Positions 43,601-52,925 of a DNA stretch of 64,000 nt are shown here, one piece after another. Source of the DNA: Sweltsa coloradensis (taxonomy: Eukaryota; Arthropoda; Insecta; Plecoptera; Chloroperlidae); NCBI GenBank assembly GCA_024449915.1, contig JAMZAV010000446.1:62001-126000 (forward strand), written 5' to 3'. Under the pieces are notes generated by a model. That model was not told the origin of the DNA and searched no databases. It was given only the letters and a program-made list of their open reading frames with translations. Every line of letters begins with the position of its first letter. Within the stretch, counting starts at the first letter, position 1. Position numbers and translations under genes: made by a program.

Positions 43601-46600
43601 AAATTTAACTTATTTCAAAAGCAGAGGTTAAATTTTGGAGTCAAATAACTCCGAAAATGCATAAGTCCCTATTGTGGATACCTAAAAATGACAAGTACGG
43701 ATTACTCCTAAAATGAACTCAGTTTTTTTTCCTCTTTGTGCATTTGTGCAATTTATATCTGGGCCAGTTTTCTAAGAAAGATTAATAATTGCATATTGAT
43801 TTTATTTTAAAATCGATGATTACTTTCCAACACAATACAACAGCTGGGTTGGCTGCAGGTTTCAATGATTCTCTACCTGTGAGGTTAATGCTGACCCCGT
43901 CCGGTCCCGACACTGGGTCGGAAGGATGGAGGAGTGGAATGACAGTCGTATGAGCTAGTTCCGTCTGCATCAGAACCCAGTTGAAGACATGGCCGTCAGC
44001 TGACACCGAGAAGAAGTTAACCTCGCCGTCTTGCATGTCGGGTCCCCAGTGAACCTGCAGCAGACATTTACACCATACGATTAGCTTTGCAATAATCGTA
44101 TTAAAAGTCATGCGTACATGAAATCGGCATCTCTTTGGTGTATGTGCGGGGTTGCTAGAATTTGTCTCTTTGGATATTCCCACCACCAGACCCCAAGGAT
44201 AAATTAATTCAATCTGTACCATCCTTGTTCAAGGGTTTCGGGATCGGATTTTGGTACAAAACTCTTTCGGTTTTTGGGTTGGTTAGAGAAAAGAGGGCCG
44301 TTATAAATTATAATACTGCATGTTATAATGGATAGGGCATTTTTCTTGTTAAGAATCTTCCATTATAGTTTTACTCCCGATTTATTTTCTCTTGTCTGGA
44401 TTTTTTTATTTTGTATACAGGCTATAAATCATAATTGCCTGGACCAGCACCTCCACCAACAATGTTTGTAAATCCGGGACCGGCACCTCCACATCTCAAC
44501 TAAAAAATATATTTTCGCTACCCAAAAATCGGTTACATTTTTTTGATTATTGGGGCTGCCTTATGCGAACTTTTTGATACCCCCACACCAAAGACAATGA
44601 TGCTAGGTGTATGTATGTACATATACCTGCCACACAGTGGTGCCATGTTTCTTGTCGACCGAGCTGCTCTTGAACTGCGGCTCCCTGGTCGGCAGCTGGG
44701 TGTCGTAGACGGCAACGTTGCCGTTGTACATGCCGATCACTATGAGGCCGGGGTACTTGGGATGGATGTCCACACACACGACGCCCGACTCACACTGACA
44801 CGTGAACTCGGGGAACGAAGGGTTCTTGAGGGTGAACAGACAGATGGCGCCCTCTGGTGACTGTTTCAGCAAGTCAACTGGAACAGAGTTACTCATTTTT
44901 TGCACTGGCTTATATGAAAGATCCGCATCGGACTCGGGGAATCCACTGCACATTTCTGGAGACCTTATTACCAATTGAGGATCTTGCATTTGTTTGCAAA
45001 AATATAGTCTTTTACTATGGTTATCATATTTTATTATATATTTATGCCAACAATTACAAAGATGATTTAAAAAGTTTTTCCTGTGTGCATTAAAAAATAC
45101 TTGCAAAGATCAGTAACTGATCTATTGCAATCAATAAATTCTTAGAACTGTTTTAAGAATTTAAGATTGCATGGCATGATTATAAACAAAAACAACTAAA
45201 TTGTGTTCAAACTTCAAATGATAATTTGTTCCTCAGTAAAGTAGGGAATGGACAACTTGAGCTATAAACATACAGGCACCATTAAAACTAAAAAAGTGAC
45301 GGATTAAAATATATCAAAAAAGCTGGCCAGTAGTGGATCCAGTACCTGTCCTCTAGTCAAAAATGTAATTAATTGGCTTTGGAGAGGGTATATTTCAATT
45401 AGTTTTTTTAGATTTACCATCAGTTTGCGTTGCAGGATTTTTATATAATCATTGTATAATAAAGGTAGGGAGGAGGTTGATTTCCCCTGCCTCTCCCCCC
45501 TGGATCTGCCACTGGGGTTGTCCAAGTGTCTTATAGACTACTCACAGCTTCCGAATGCGACGGCGAAGAGGTCGTAGTAGCAAGGATTCCAACACAAGGC
45601 GGTGACGTTGTTTCTCTTGGTCTTGTCATAGACGAACTTCCAGAGAGGCAAGAGTGTCCCCTCTTCGTCCCGGTAGTCGTCGGACGGGTCTTCCCAGTAG
45701 CGGTAATCTGCACAACAGCACGAAATTGGGTATAGGTTGTACTGGAAACGTGAACGGATTCTTGAGTTGTTCCGAGACCATATTTGCCGATGCTGACTTC
45801 ATCGTTGGGTGAATTTTTGCCAATCAGTGGGCACCTAGAGAGTGGCCATACAGTGCTTCCGGTCACCATGTTTTTGCTAAACTAGGAAAACGCTTAAGTC
45901 CCGCCGCGTTGTTGGATGAGCGTAATTGGTGCATTGAGCTGCCAGGTGTTACGCGGATTTTCTGTTGTTCTGTGAAAATCATTACTTAGTCGAAGATTTT
46001 TTTAATTAAATTAAATTAAATAAAAAATTAACTTAATTTTTTAAAATTAATTGTAATTTAAGAAAAGGAAAAATCGTAATATTAAATTTTCATAAGAAAT
46101 AATTATTCGATTGCGCACAAATTTAACACGAATATATTAATTCTTAAAATTAAGGTTCTGTGAAAAAATCATTACAATCGGATAAAGCATGTAGGAGTTA
46201 TAAGTCGAAGAAATTTTTAAAAAATCGAAAAAAATCGTAAAATTGCGATTTTCATGAGAAATAATTTTTCGATTGCGCTCAAAAAGGTGGCAGTTCTTAG
46301 TTCAGAGATTTCGAAGGCATCCATAAAATTTCATCGCAATCGGAGTATCGGTTTAGCCGGAATCGTGTTAACAGACAGACAAAAATACAAAAAAAAGAAA
46401 GAAAGAAAGAAAGAAAAAAAAAACATTCCGGATTTTTTTCTCCAGTGTAGTGAAATGGAATCTTCGCTTCGCTCGCTACGCTCGCTACGCTCATCCAATC
46501 ATTTTTTAGTTTCGTCAACTGCCGTAAAATTAAACAAATTTGGCTTGAACAGACGTAAATAAGTTTGGTCACATTTGTTTTTCAAGTCTGTTTCAAGCCA

Positions 46601-49600
46601 CATTCGTTTACTTTACGACAGCTGACGAAACTAAAAAATTGTTTTGGCATAAACATGGCTGCCGGAATAATAATTGTATCGCCACTCTCTGGTGTTTGTT
46701 TATCTAGGTTCTCTAGATTCACTCATTGATGCCGCCAGTATTGGCAATATTGTATCGTTACCACTATATTAAATTTTGTTGTGAGCCAAAACTCTGTATT
46801 GGGACGATGTTATGTGATTTGGCTTTTGATGCGGAAGAAGAGAAGAAGGGAGGGGGGAAAAATTTCCTCCCTTCCTACTCGCCTACCAGCGTTGTTTGCC
46901 TTTAGCTTTTGGGAGGAAAAGCCGTCCGCGGTGGTACATACGATTATGGCACTGGTCCGAAGCGAGTGGCTAGCTACAAGGACGTGGATATGATTCCCGC
47001 ATAACGCCATTTTTTTTGTAATCGTCCTTCATAGACATCTGTTACCACTCATCGTTTCGAATAGCCGGGGTTAAGCAACATAAATCATCATTGGGATGAA
47101 TTCCCCCAATTCGTCGCCGTCCGGTCCCTCACCTTGTGCTATGTCGTCATACGTGTTCTGGTTGACCATTCTCTCTAAAGTCTTCACCGCCAACAGCGTC
47201 CTACTGGCCACATCTAACTCCACCTTTTCTTTCTTCTTGACCTCCTCCTTCTTCTGGGGTCCCGCGCTGACCTTGACCACCTCCTTCTTCTCTCTCTCGT
47301 GTCTCCTCTGCTGTTCTTCGTTGTCCTGGTGGTAGGCGTCGAAGATCGTCCACTGCAACACTTGGCCGGAGAAGGTGGCGCGAGGCGGGGGGTAGGTCTG
47401 CGTCTCCAAATCCTGAGCATGCGACAATATTTATCATCTCAGTGTTTAAGGGGGGGGGGGGGGGGTGAGGGGTTAGGTCTTCTAGACTAATTAATGACTA
47501 TTCCTTACTTTGTTATTTGCTGACTGTTATAAAATCTAGAAAATTGTGACACTTTAGAACTGAGTGGGCGATACTGGAGATAAAAAACACCAAAAGGTAT
47601 CCTTGATTATTGGTTTTGATTCATTTCTGAAACAATGAATGAGTAATATACCGGGTCGCTTAACAGCATAGATAGATGAAGTTACACTTTGTTTATAGTT
47701 TCTCACAGTTGCATGTTGAATAATGTTCTTACAGAATTATATATTTTGCTTTGTGTCCATCCGTTTGAGATTTATCAGACATGAGACAGCTATGTTCGTT
47801 CGTCGTTCACGACATGACCATGGTTCTAGGTTAGATCTCCCAGTTCAGTTAACGGAAGGCTCATTAAAGCCAAGGCCGTCCGTGTTGGCAAAAACGATCG
47901 GGGTGCTGGTCCGAATCCGAAGAGTGGCTGTACGCGGACCTTGGTTCGAATCCCGCATAAGGCATGTTTTAAAAAAAATCTTCCTTTATCGTCATCTATC
48001 ACCACTCATCGTCTTGAATAGCCTCAGTGCATTAATAGAGACAACAAAATCATCATAAAGGCTGAAGAAATGTTAGTCTTGCTCGCGTATTGTGGTATTG
48101 ATAGTGTTACGTACCCTCGACGCGTAGTTGAAAGTGAGCGACGCCCTCTCGCACGAGTTGAACTGGTTGGTGGCCTTGGTCGACTTCTTGGCGATCAGCT
48201 CGACCACGTCCAGCTCGCTACCCTTGCGCTCGTCGTCCATGTTGTCCTCGCCGAGCCCTCCCTCCGCCTCTCCCTCCCCTCCCTCTTCTTCCACCTCCTC
48301 CTCTTCTTCCTTGTCAGCGTCCTCTGCCTCCTCGGGAGCCTCCGCCGAACCGACCGAGTCTCCCTCGTCTTCCTCGTCCGGCCTCACTGGGATGGACACG
48401 TATTTGATGAGTTATCAATATATAAACTGAATAGACATCTTTATTAACAAAACTAATATAAAATTAACCACTCCAACCAACTATAAATGTGAGCGCGTCC
48501 CATAACTCCACGGCGCCAACTATGCAACAACCTCGACTATCATATGAGTGCTCTAGTCTTATAAATTGTTAGATTTTGAGCTCCAGCACAAGTACAGAGA
48601 TTGGCAGTGACGTTGTCGTGACGTATGGCTTGGCTGGAGGCTAAATCAAAGTATGGTCACAGCTTCTGGCTAGCTGTCTGCTTAAGACCTGAAGATAACG
48701 TCACGTTTTGTTTTTCGGCGAGAAGCCAGGTTCGAAACGGGTACTAAAAAAACTTTTCTACTCAATATAAAGCTACGTTGCTAAGAAGGAAACCTACTCT
48801 TAGTGCTGGTTGTCACCCCCGCCGCCCTCGCCAGCTGCTCCTGCGCTTCTTCCGAGTCCCTGTGCAAGGATCTCCCCCTCCACGTCCCACAGAACCACCC
48901 CTCTCCCCGCCCCCTCGACGGGCACGAAGGCGTTCTCCTTGTAGCTGAACTCACACAGGTTGCTCGGGGCCTGAGGGTCGACGGTGGTGAGTATTCGCGT
49001 GATGTCCTCGCGAAGGACGTCCATGTCCAGGTCTAGTTGGTCGTCGGGCCTGACTCTCTGACGAACCTTGGTCCAGTACTCGGAGTCGTCCAGGTGGTTG
49101 TGGTCGTTGGCCTCTGTCTTGGCGTGGCCGGTCTTGGAGGTGCCTCCCTTGGCCGGGGTACCACGTAGCAGCTTCGCCGAGCTCTGAGGGGGGCACATCA
49201 ACAACGTCACCAAATTAATTTCAAAGTACGGGCATAAGAATGGGCAATACTCGGAGCAAAACTTCTCAACAACATACTGTCAAAAATTTAAAAACCTAAA
49301 AGAATAACACAGGTATGTGTTATTACACTCTATAATTAACGCTGTACAATGTCCCGAAATCCGTCTAATATTAAAAACTAGTTATTTAACATTCAAATAT
49401 TCTCTTTGATATTGGTGCCGGATTGACGGAAAAGACCCTTTATAAAAGGCTAGTCCCGTCATTATGTATCATACTTTTTGAAGAGCAATGTAAAAAACGA
49501 AAAAATGAACTCGTGGCACTTGGAAGTCATGTTTGGTTTTTATTGTTAGATGTGACAGACGTACAGACGGACGAACAGACGGACGGACAGACGGACGGAC

Positions 49601-52405
49601 AGGCAGTACAATGATGTATGTAGGGGAACTTTGCTCCCTAATAACCTGTTAACAATCAAGTGATGTACTAATTCAAGCACAGACATCAGACGAACATGCC
49701 TTCAATTTCATAGCTAATGTTTGCTGACCAAATTCAATGTGTTGATGAACAAATTCAATGTGTTGATGATTGTCGATGGTGTCGGCGCTTACGCTAATGG
49801 CTCAGTATGCTTTCAATTTAATGTTCCACAAATCAGTTCTGTGACTGATTGGGTAGACTCTAAATACGAATGTTTTTATTTATTTATTTATTTGTGAATG
49901 GAGCCCCCCCCCCCCACAGTCCAGACTGCAGCAAATTAAGCATGATCACTGATTTATATGAATATTTTACATCAACAATCATTCATTCATTTCCGTGTCC
50001 GGAACACCATTCTAAACAACTAATTTAAAAAACGTCACTTTTTAGCTTTGTCATTAGCTAAAACTAGATGCTTTATTGTATAGGCCGGCCTTTAGTTTCG
50101 GGCAGACAGCAACAATGATGAGACAGAATGTCTGGAAAACCCGGCACCTCCACCAAAGATTTTCAACCATTCCATTCCAGAATCCAGACCATTTTTTGGA
50201 TGAGCGTAGCGAGCGTAGCGAGCGAAGTGAAGACTTCAATTTGACTTTCTGTTTTTTTTTTTTTTTTTCACTTACGTTACCCCAAGAAAAATAGCTCGGG
50301 TGTTTTTTTTTTTTTTTAGTTTTTCTGTCTGTTTGTTCGCTCTCTACCGGGCAAACGGCTCATGCGATCTTGATGAAAATTGGAGGGTACCTTCGAAATC
50401 TCTGAACTTAGACTTGCTACGTTTTTGGGTAAAAATCGAAGAAATATTTCTCATGAAAATCGTACTTTTAAAGATTTTTTTTCGATTTTTAGTGCGATTA
50501 TTTTCGTGACATTGGGCCCGATTCTGACCAAACGGGTGGGTCTACAACGTTCATATTCACATGTCATTAAGGTAAAGGTGATGTATTGCTTCCTGAAAGA
50601 AAAGTTGAAAAAAGTAGCCAGAATCTATAGAAATAAAGCTTTTAATATAAGTTTTTTGATTTTTTTGTGCAATATTTTCGTGCCATTTGGGCCAATTCTG
50701 CCCAAACGGGTGGGGCAACAACGTTTTATATTATACATGGACATAAAGGTTATGGTGATGTAGTACCTTTTGAAAGAAAAAGTTGAAAAGGGTTTGCCAG
50801 AATCCATAGAAAAAAGTTTTAATAAAGTTTGTTACGGTAAATAAAACCAATTGAAAAAGTTACAATAGAAATTTGAAAAACAACCACCTACCATGCTTAG
50901 GCAGCAAAACAAAGCCACTTGCAAATGTAAAGATATCTCACGCAAACTAAAAACTTCAAAAAGCTCATCCATCAACGCGGGCGGGACTTTAGCGTTTTCC
51001 TAGTATAACTTAACGTTATAACGATAAACTTCACTCCCTATTTTGGTACCTTCCGTACCCGGGCTTTTTTTAAAGGTACGTCTCTATTAATGCAACGGGC
51101 TGATATTGGTTAAAGATAAACGAGATTCGAATCCAGGACATACAGGTGTACCCATGGTATCTGCTTTGTAAAAATCAATACCAATTAAAATAAACTATTT
51201 TGGGATTTCATCGCTGTCAATAACTGCAACACAAATGAATATATCATATTTTTTGTGGGAAGCCTGCCCAGGGTGCAATATGCTCCTCTTCAGCTAATAT
51301 GGGTATGTTGGGAGTAAAGTCAGTTGTGAAGGGTTGTCCGAGGGCTGTAACTGCAGGAAACCTCGGAAAAAACAATCAGTCATAATAGCCGAGTTCGACG
51401 AGATTTTAATCTGGGACATCCCCAATCTTTTTTTAACGTTAGGCTAAACTAGGAAGGCACACATATTTCGCACTGTCAATTTATAATTTTCAATAGCATA
51501 ATAACTACTGAATGTCCTAAAAAATGATCACATAACCATCATCACGTAAGTGGGGTTCGAAGGAAGTAAAATAAACTGCCTTCACCGCATTTAAACCTGC
51601 TTAATGTCGCATGCTTAATGAATCTAACTCTAAAGCAAGCTGGACTGAGTTTATTACATACCAACTAAGATTTTGATCCTAAATTATAGATATAAAAAAG
51701 TTGAGGTTGGATGAAGTTTTAAGTAAATAGAGGTTTTGGGGAGATTAGCATTAGTTACAATAGATTTTACCAATTCCTCCGTCAGCCGCCGAGCAAGGTC
51801 TCTAGCTAAGTATCACCAACACGACTCTTTAATAACATATTTTCAATGCTGATACAGTAGATAACTAAGTTTACGATAAGTCCAAAAGAATGGATATTTT
51901 CCGACCCTCCTTAAAGTACACAACAAAAACGGCCATTTTAGTTTTGTCAACTATAACAAAATCATCTGGTTTAGAAAAATTCTTGAAAATCAAAACCAAT
52001 TAAATTTAAACTTTTTCCGGATATCATCGCTGCCCGTGAGATGCATGAAAAAATGTACATTCATATTTGGTCATGAAATTACTTGCCGGGTGCTATGCTC
52101 TTTAAGCGTAATTGGGATGTTGGAGTATAGTAGTTTGTAGAAGGGTGTCGAGCTTAACTTGCAGAAACCTCGGGAAAAATCAGTCCGAAGTTGCTGTGTG
52201 TGCTACGGGGTTAGGGGTGGGACATCCCCATGGTGACGCTTAGTATGGGACTCATACAAAATATATTTTGGGACTACATCGTTGTCAATAACTGGAAACA
52301 TAAATATATAAGAAAAATTTACTAAGTACCCTGGTCCAAAATACAACAACAATACATCAATTAACTCACCGTGCTCCGACTAACTTGCTTAATTTTCGGG
52401 GGCAT
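40472..52405 (-). CDS. DNAI1: Dynein intermediate chain 1, axonemal (ten coding exons)
   Basis: Assembled by hand from ten exons: 52405-52370, 49183-48817, 48386-48115, 47412-47133, 45707-45546, 44877-44627, 44054-43877, 42704-42476, 41571-41338 and 40655-40472. All have GT/AG junctions and agreeing phases. Total 730 residues (human 699). Family role: WD-repeat intermediate chain of the outer dynein arm of motile axonemes (IC78/IC1), anchoring heavy chains to the doublet; in an insect it would be expected in sperm flagella. Seen: conserved N-terminal RPDDQLDLD and [15 protein letters not shown]; an acidic Glu-rich insert (about 140-190); [31 protein letters not shown] and ALCWNP; WD repeats from about 345 to 665; and [11 protein letters not shown] at the C-terminus. 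No disabling change. Promoter shared head-to-head with the gene at 52851. Confidence 0.93.
40742..41200. repeat. SINE family 2 relics in DNAI1 intron 9
   Basis: Degenerate tRNA-like head and body at 40742-40870 (plus), with CAGCCCTCGGACATTCTC. At 41090-41190 the reverse body (GGATGTCCGAGGGCGG, GAAAACCTCGGAAAAACC, CAGTCAGGATTGC) faces it, so two copies are inverted head to head. Confidence 0.55.
41338..41571 (-). CDS. DNAI1: DNAI1 exon 9
   Basis: [47 protein letters not shown] and IVIIGDDR. Acceptor ATGTTGCAG, donor CAG|GTAGGT, phase 2 out. Confidence 0.93.
41609..41900. mobile_element. hAT-type MITE in DNAI1 intron 8
   Basis: Ends CAGTGGCGGATCCAG and, inverted, CTGGATCCACCCTTG. Flanks TGTTGGAA (41601-41608) and TGTTGAAA (41901-41908) match at 7 of 8 bases, as expected for an aged 8-bp TSD. 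292 bp, non-coding. Confidence 0.75.
42031..42305 (+). repeat. tRNA-derived SINE, family 2, in DNAI1 intron 8
   Basis: Near-identical to 9965-10250: head GTGTTGGCTCGAGCGCTAAG, B box GGGTTCGAATCCC, body with AGCCCTCGGACATCCCTTCA, end CGGGTATCCTACAAAAATTA. Opposite strand to the host gene. Confidence 0.8.
42476..42704 (-). CDS. DNAI1: DNAI1 exon 8
   Basis: [24 protein letters not shown] and [13 protein letters not shown], two WD blades. Acceptor TTTGAAG is purine-tinged (AAG) but the only one that fits. Donor CAG|GTAAGC, phase 2 out. Confidence 0.92.
42963..43740. mobile_element. Inverted-repeat element hosting a nested element, DNAI1 intron 7
   Basis: CACAAAGGGGAG…TTCATTTTAGGAGTAATTAA on the left is inverted at 43693-43740 (GGATTACTCCTAAAATGAAC … CCTCTTTGTG). 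TIRs are about 45 bp and imperfect. It is split by the element at 43025-43591. TSD uncertain. Confidence 0.55.
43025..43591. mobile_element. TTAA-flanked MITE, nested
   Basis: Ends GAGGGTATGCTGAGGCT and, inverted, AGCTCAGCGTACCCTC, flanked exactly by TTAA (43021-43024 and 43592-43595). A TTAA target with GAGGGT ends is compatible with Kolobok-like (or, less likely, piggyBac-like) MITEs. 567 bp, non-coding. Confidence 0.7.
43877..44054 (-). CDS. DNAI1: DNAI1 exon 7
   Basis: VHWGPD…[20 protein letters not shown], a WD-repeat segment matching NFFSVSSDGRIVSW in DNAI1. Acceptor TGCTGCAG, donor ACAG|GTAGAG, phase 1 out. Confidence 0.92.
44400..44560. repeat. Dispersed repeat with GGACCGGCACCTCCAC motif
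   Basis: CTGGACCAGCACCTCCACCA and GGGACCGGCACCTCCACATC, then CGCTACCCAAAAATC. Relatives occur at 62895-62960 (GGACCGGCACCTCCACCATC, TTGTTACCCATAAAATC) and 50137-50157. Class unknown. Confidence 0.5.
44627..44877 (-). CDS. DNAI1: DNAI1 exon 6
   Basis: [37 protein letters not shown] and KKHGTTVWQ. Acceptor TGTTCCAG, donor CAG|GTATAT, phase 0 out. Confidence 0.93.
45328..45514. mobile_element. hAT-like MITE in DNAI1 intron 5
   Basis: Ends CAGTAGTGGATCCAG and, inverted, CTGGATCTGCCACTG. Right-hand interior is C-rich (CCCCTGCCTCTCCCCCC). No clear 8-bp TSD. Confidence 0.55.
45546..45707 (-). CDS. DNAI1: DNAI1 exon 5
   Basis: [24 protein letters not shown] and NVTALCWNP, the start of the WD domain. 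Acceptor GTTGTGCAG, donor AGCT|GTGAGT. Confidence 0.93.
45882..46498 (-). mobile_element. Family A Helentron-like element in DNAI1 intron 4
   Basis: CTAGGAAAACGCTTAAGTCC at the left, TTGTTGGATGAGCG inside it, and CTACGCTCATCCAA at the right. Same interior order as 13570-14332 with fewer tandem units. Right next to it, 46501-46640, is a small inverted repeat. Confidence 0.7.
46503..46640. mobile_element. Small foldback MITE
   Basis: TTTTTTAGTTTCGTCAACTG…TTGGCTTGAACAGACG on the left is inverted as CTGTTTCAAGCCA…CAGCTGACGAAACTAAAAAA on the right. About 55-bp arms, 138 bp in all. It abuts the Helentron-like copy on its left. Confidence 0.65.
46930..47075 (+). repeat. SINE family 3 in DNAI1 intron 4
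   Basis: Head with 'GCACTGGTCCGAAGCGAGTGG', B-box relic ATATGATTCCCGC, tail ATCGTCCTTCATAGACATCT and CGAATAGCC. Closest relative 47875-48055. Confidence 0.6.
47133..47412 (-). CDS. DNAI1: DNAI1 exon 4
   Basis: [22 protein letters not shown], a charged Lys/Glu coiled segment and the signature [14 protein letters not shown]. Donor CAAG|GTGAGG, phase 1 out. Confidence 0.93.
47871..48058 (+). repeat. SINE family 3 in DNAI1 intron 3
   Basis: Head GGCCGTCCGTGTTGGCAAAA, B box GGTTCGAATCCCGC, tail ATCTATCACCACTCATCGTC and GAATAGCCTCAGTGCATTAATAG. The last phrase recurs at 57172-57200. Confidence 0.7.
48115..48386 (-). CDS. DNAI1: DNAI1 exon 3
   Basis: Encodes a Glu/Asp-rich low-complexity stretch followed by [17 protein letters not shown], matching the conserved TNQFNFSERAS segment. 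Acceptor CATCCCAG, donor AGG|GTACGT, phase 1 in and phase 0 out. Confidence 0.9.
48817..49183 (-). CDS. DNAI1: DNAI1 exon 2
   Basis: Acceptor CCCCCCTCAG; reads [10 protein letters not shown] at the start and contains [19 protein letters not shown] and [15 protein letters not shown], all DNAI1-specific. The donor GGGG|GTGACA is weak, but the phase (1) fits exon 3. Confidence 0.88.
49423..49625. repeat. Repeat fragment with GACGGACA tandem tract
   Basis: Positions 49560-49602 are built of GACGGACA/GACGGACG repeats. The ACAGACAGAC-type tract occurs at the equivalent interior position of the Helentron-like families, so this may be a remnant of one. The frame here is not a gene. Confidence 0.4.
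50196..51003 (+). mobile_element. Family A/C Helentron-like element in DNAI1 intron 1
   Basis: Starts TTGGATGAGCGTAGCGAGCG and ends GGGCGGGACTTTAGCGTTTT-CCTAG. The interior differs from other family A copies: it carries GATTCTGACCAAACGGGTGG and ACAACGTTCATATT twice, the module also found in the family C element at 21620-21700. It looks like a chimera of two families. Confidence 0.6.
51270..52235. repeat. Degraded SINE family 2 relics in DNAI1 intron 1
   Basis: Reverse-oriented body fragments: TTGTGAAGGGTTGTCCGAGG, AGGAAACCTCGG and ATCAGTCATAATAGCCGAG at 51325-51400. A similar, more worn series is at 52085-52215. 'CAAAACTATTTTGGGA'-type segments recur at 51185 and 52258, suggesting a local duplication. 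Confidence 0.45.
52370..52405 (-). CDS. DNAI1: DNAI1 exon 1
   Basis: Twelve codons ([12 protein letters not shown]) ending in a perfect donor, GTGAGT, phase 0. It was chosen because exon 2 requires a phase-0 partner and human DNAI1 also has a short basic N-terminal exon. The X-box lies 105 bp upstream. Confidence 0.75.
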
Positions 52406-52509
52406 ATTTAAGAGTTATTAATATTAATCTAGTTCTGTGACTTTCTACCACCGTCTTCAAACACTTGCTCAGTTGCAACAGATCACCACAACTCGTATTC
52501 TGTTGACTC

Positions 52510-52523
52510 GTCACCATGGGAAC
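52510..52523. promoter_or_regulatory. X-box (RFX binding site) of the DNAI1 promoter
   Basis: GTCACCATGGGAAC fits the X-box consensus RYYNYY-AT-RRNRAC at all 14 positions, and its complement does too. It lies 105 bp upstream of the DNAI1 ATG, within the window where RFX sites of ciliary genes usually sit. Regulation of DNAI1 by RFX is therefore likely but inferred. Confidence 0.75.
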
Positions 52524-52535
52524 AAGCTAACGGCA

Positions 52536-52675
52536 GGGCAAACTTAGTTGCGAGCGTCGCCGTAGAGCGCAGCACCTCCCAGTGAGCTAGCTGACACTTT
52601 ATCTACCGAGCAGACGCCCCGCGAGGCCGGGCACAGTTAGTTCCCAGCGCCGCCGCAGAGCGCAGCACCTCCCAG
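52536..52675. repeat. 47-bp direct repeat in the promoter
   Basis: Units at 52536-52582 and 52629-52675 match at 41 of 47 bases, ending in the identical AGAGCGCAGCACCTCCCAG; period 93 bp. A promoter duplication placed directly beside the X-box. Confidence 0.85.
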
Positions 52676-52850
52676 CAACTCTCTCACTAGCTGGGGTGAT
52701 AACACGCTATCAGTGTCGTGATAAGCGGTCCCCCTAGCTGTCAGACAGTCAGTCGGACATGTTTTAAAGTGTAGAAGTGTAGGTGAAGACTACGCCGTGG
52801 CCTACACAATCTCGGCCACGGGTGGACCCCTAGGCCTAGGCCCGGGGGGT

Positions 52851-52925
52851 ATGGAGGACAGCGGGATCGATAGTGACCCCAAACAACAGCCGCCTCAGCA
52901 TCACGAGGACGACAAGCTGTTCACA
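52851..52925 (+). CDS. Unrecognised gene, exon 1
   Basis: 25 codons starting MEDSGIDSDP; donor ACA|GTAAGA, phase 0. Preceded by a GC-rich leader with CCCGGGGGGT before the ATG. Confidence 0.7.

Larger units (their letters stand above)
52406..52850. promoter_or_regulatory. Bidirectional promoter between DNAI1 and the 52851 gene
   Basis: The two start codons are 445 bp apart and divergent. The region is GC-richer than its surroundings. It holds an X-box (52510-52523), a 47-bp direct repeat pair (52536-52582, 52629-52675) and an Inr-like TCAGT at 52749-52753 on the plus side. There is no clear TATA box. Confidence 0.7.

Noticed and set aside
48070..48447. 125-codon Leu-rich plus-strand frame resembling membrane segments
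   Set aside because: Antisense of the Glu-rich DNAI1 exon 3; GAG/GAA codons read backwards give Leu/Ser/Phe.
52797..52850. Extension of the unrecognised protein upstream to a GTG
   Set aside because: Non-ATG initiation is unlikely; the ATG at 52851 gives a good start and phase.
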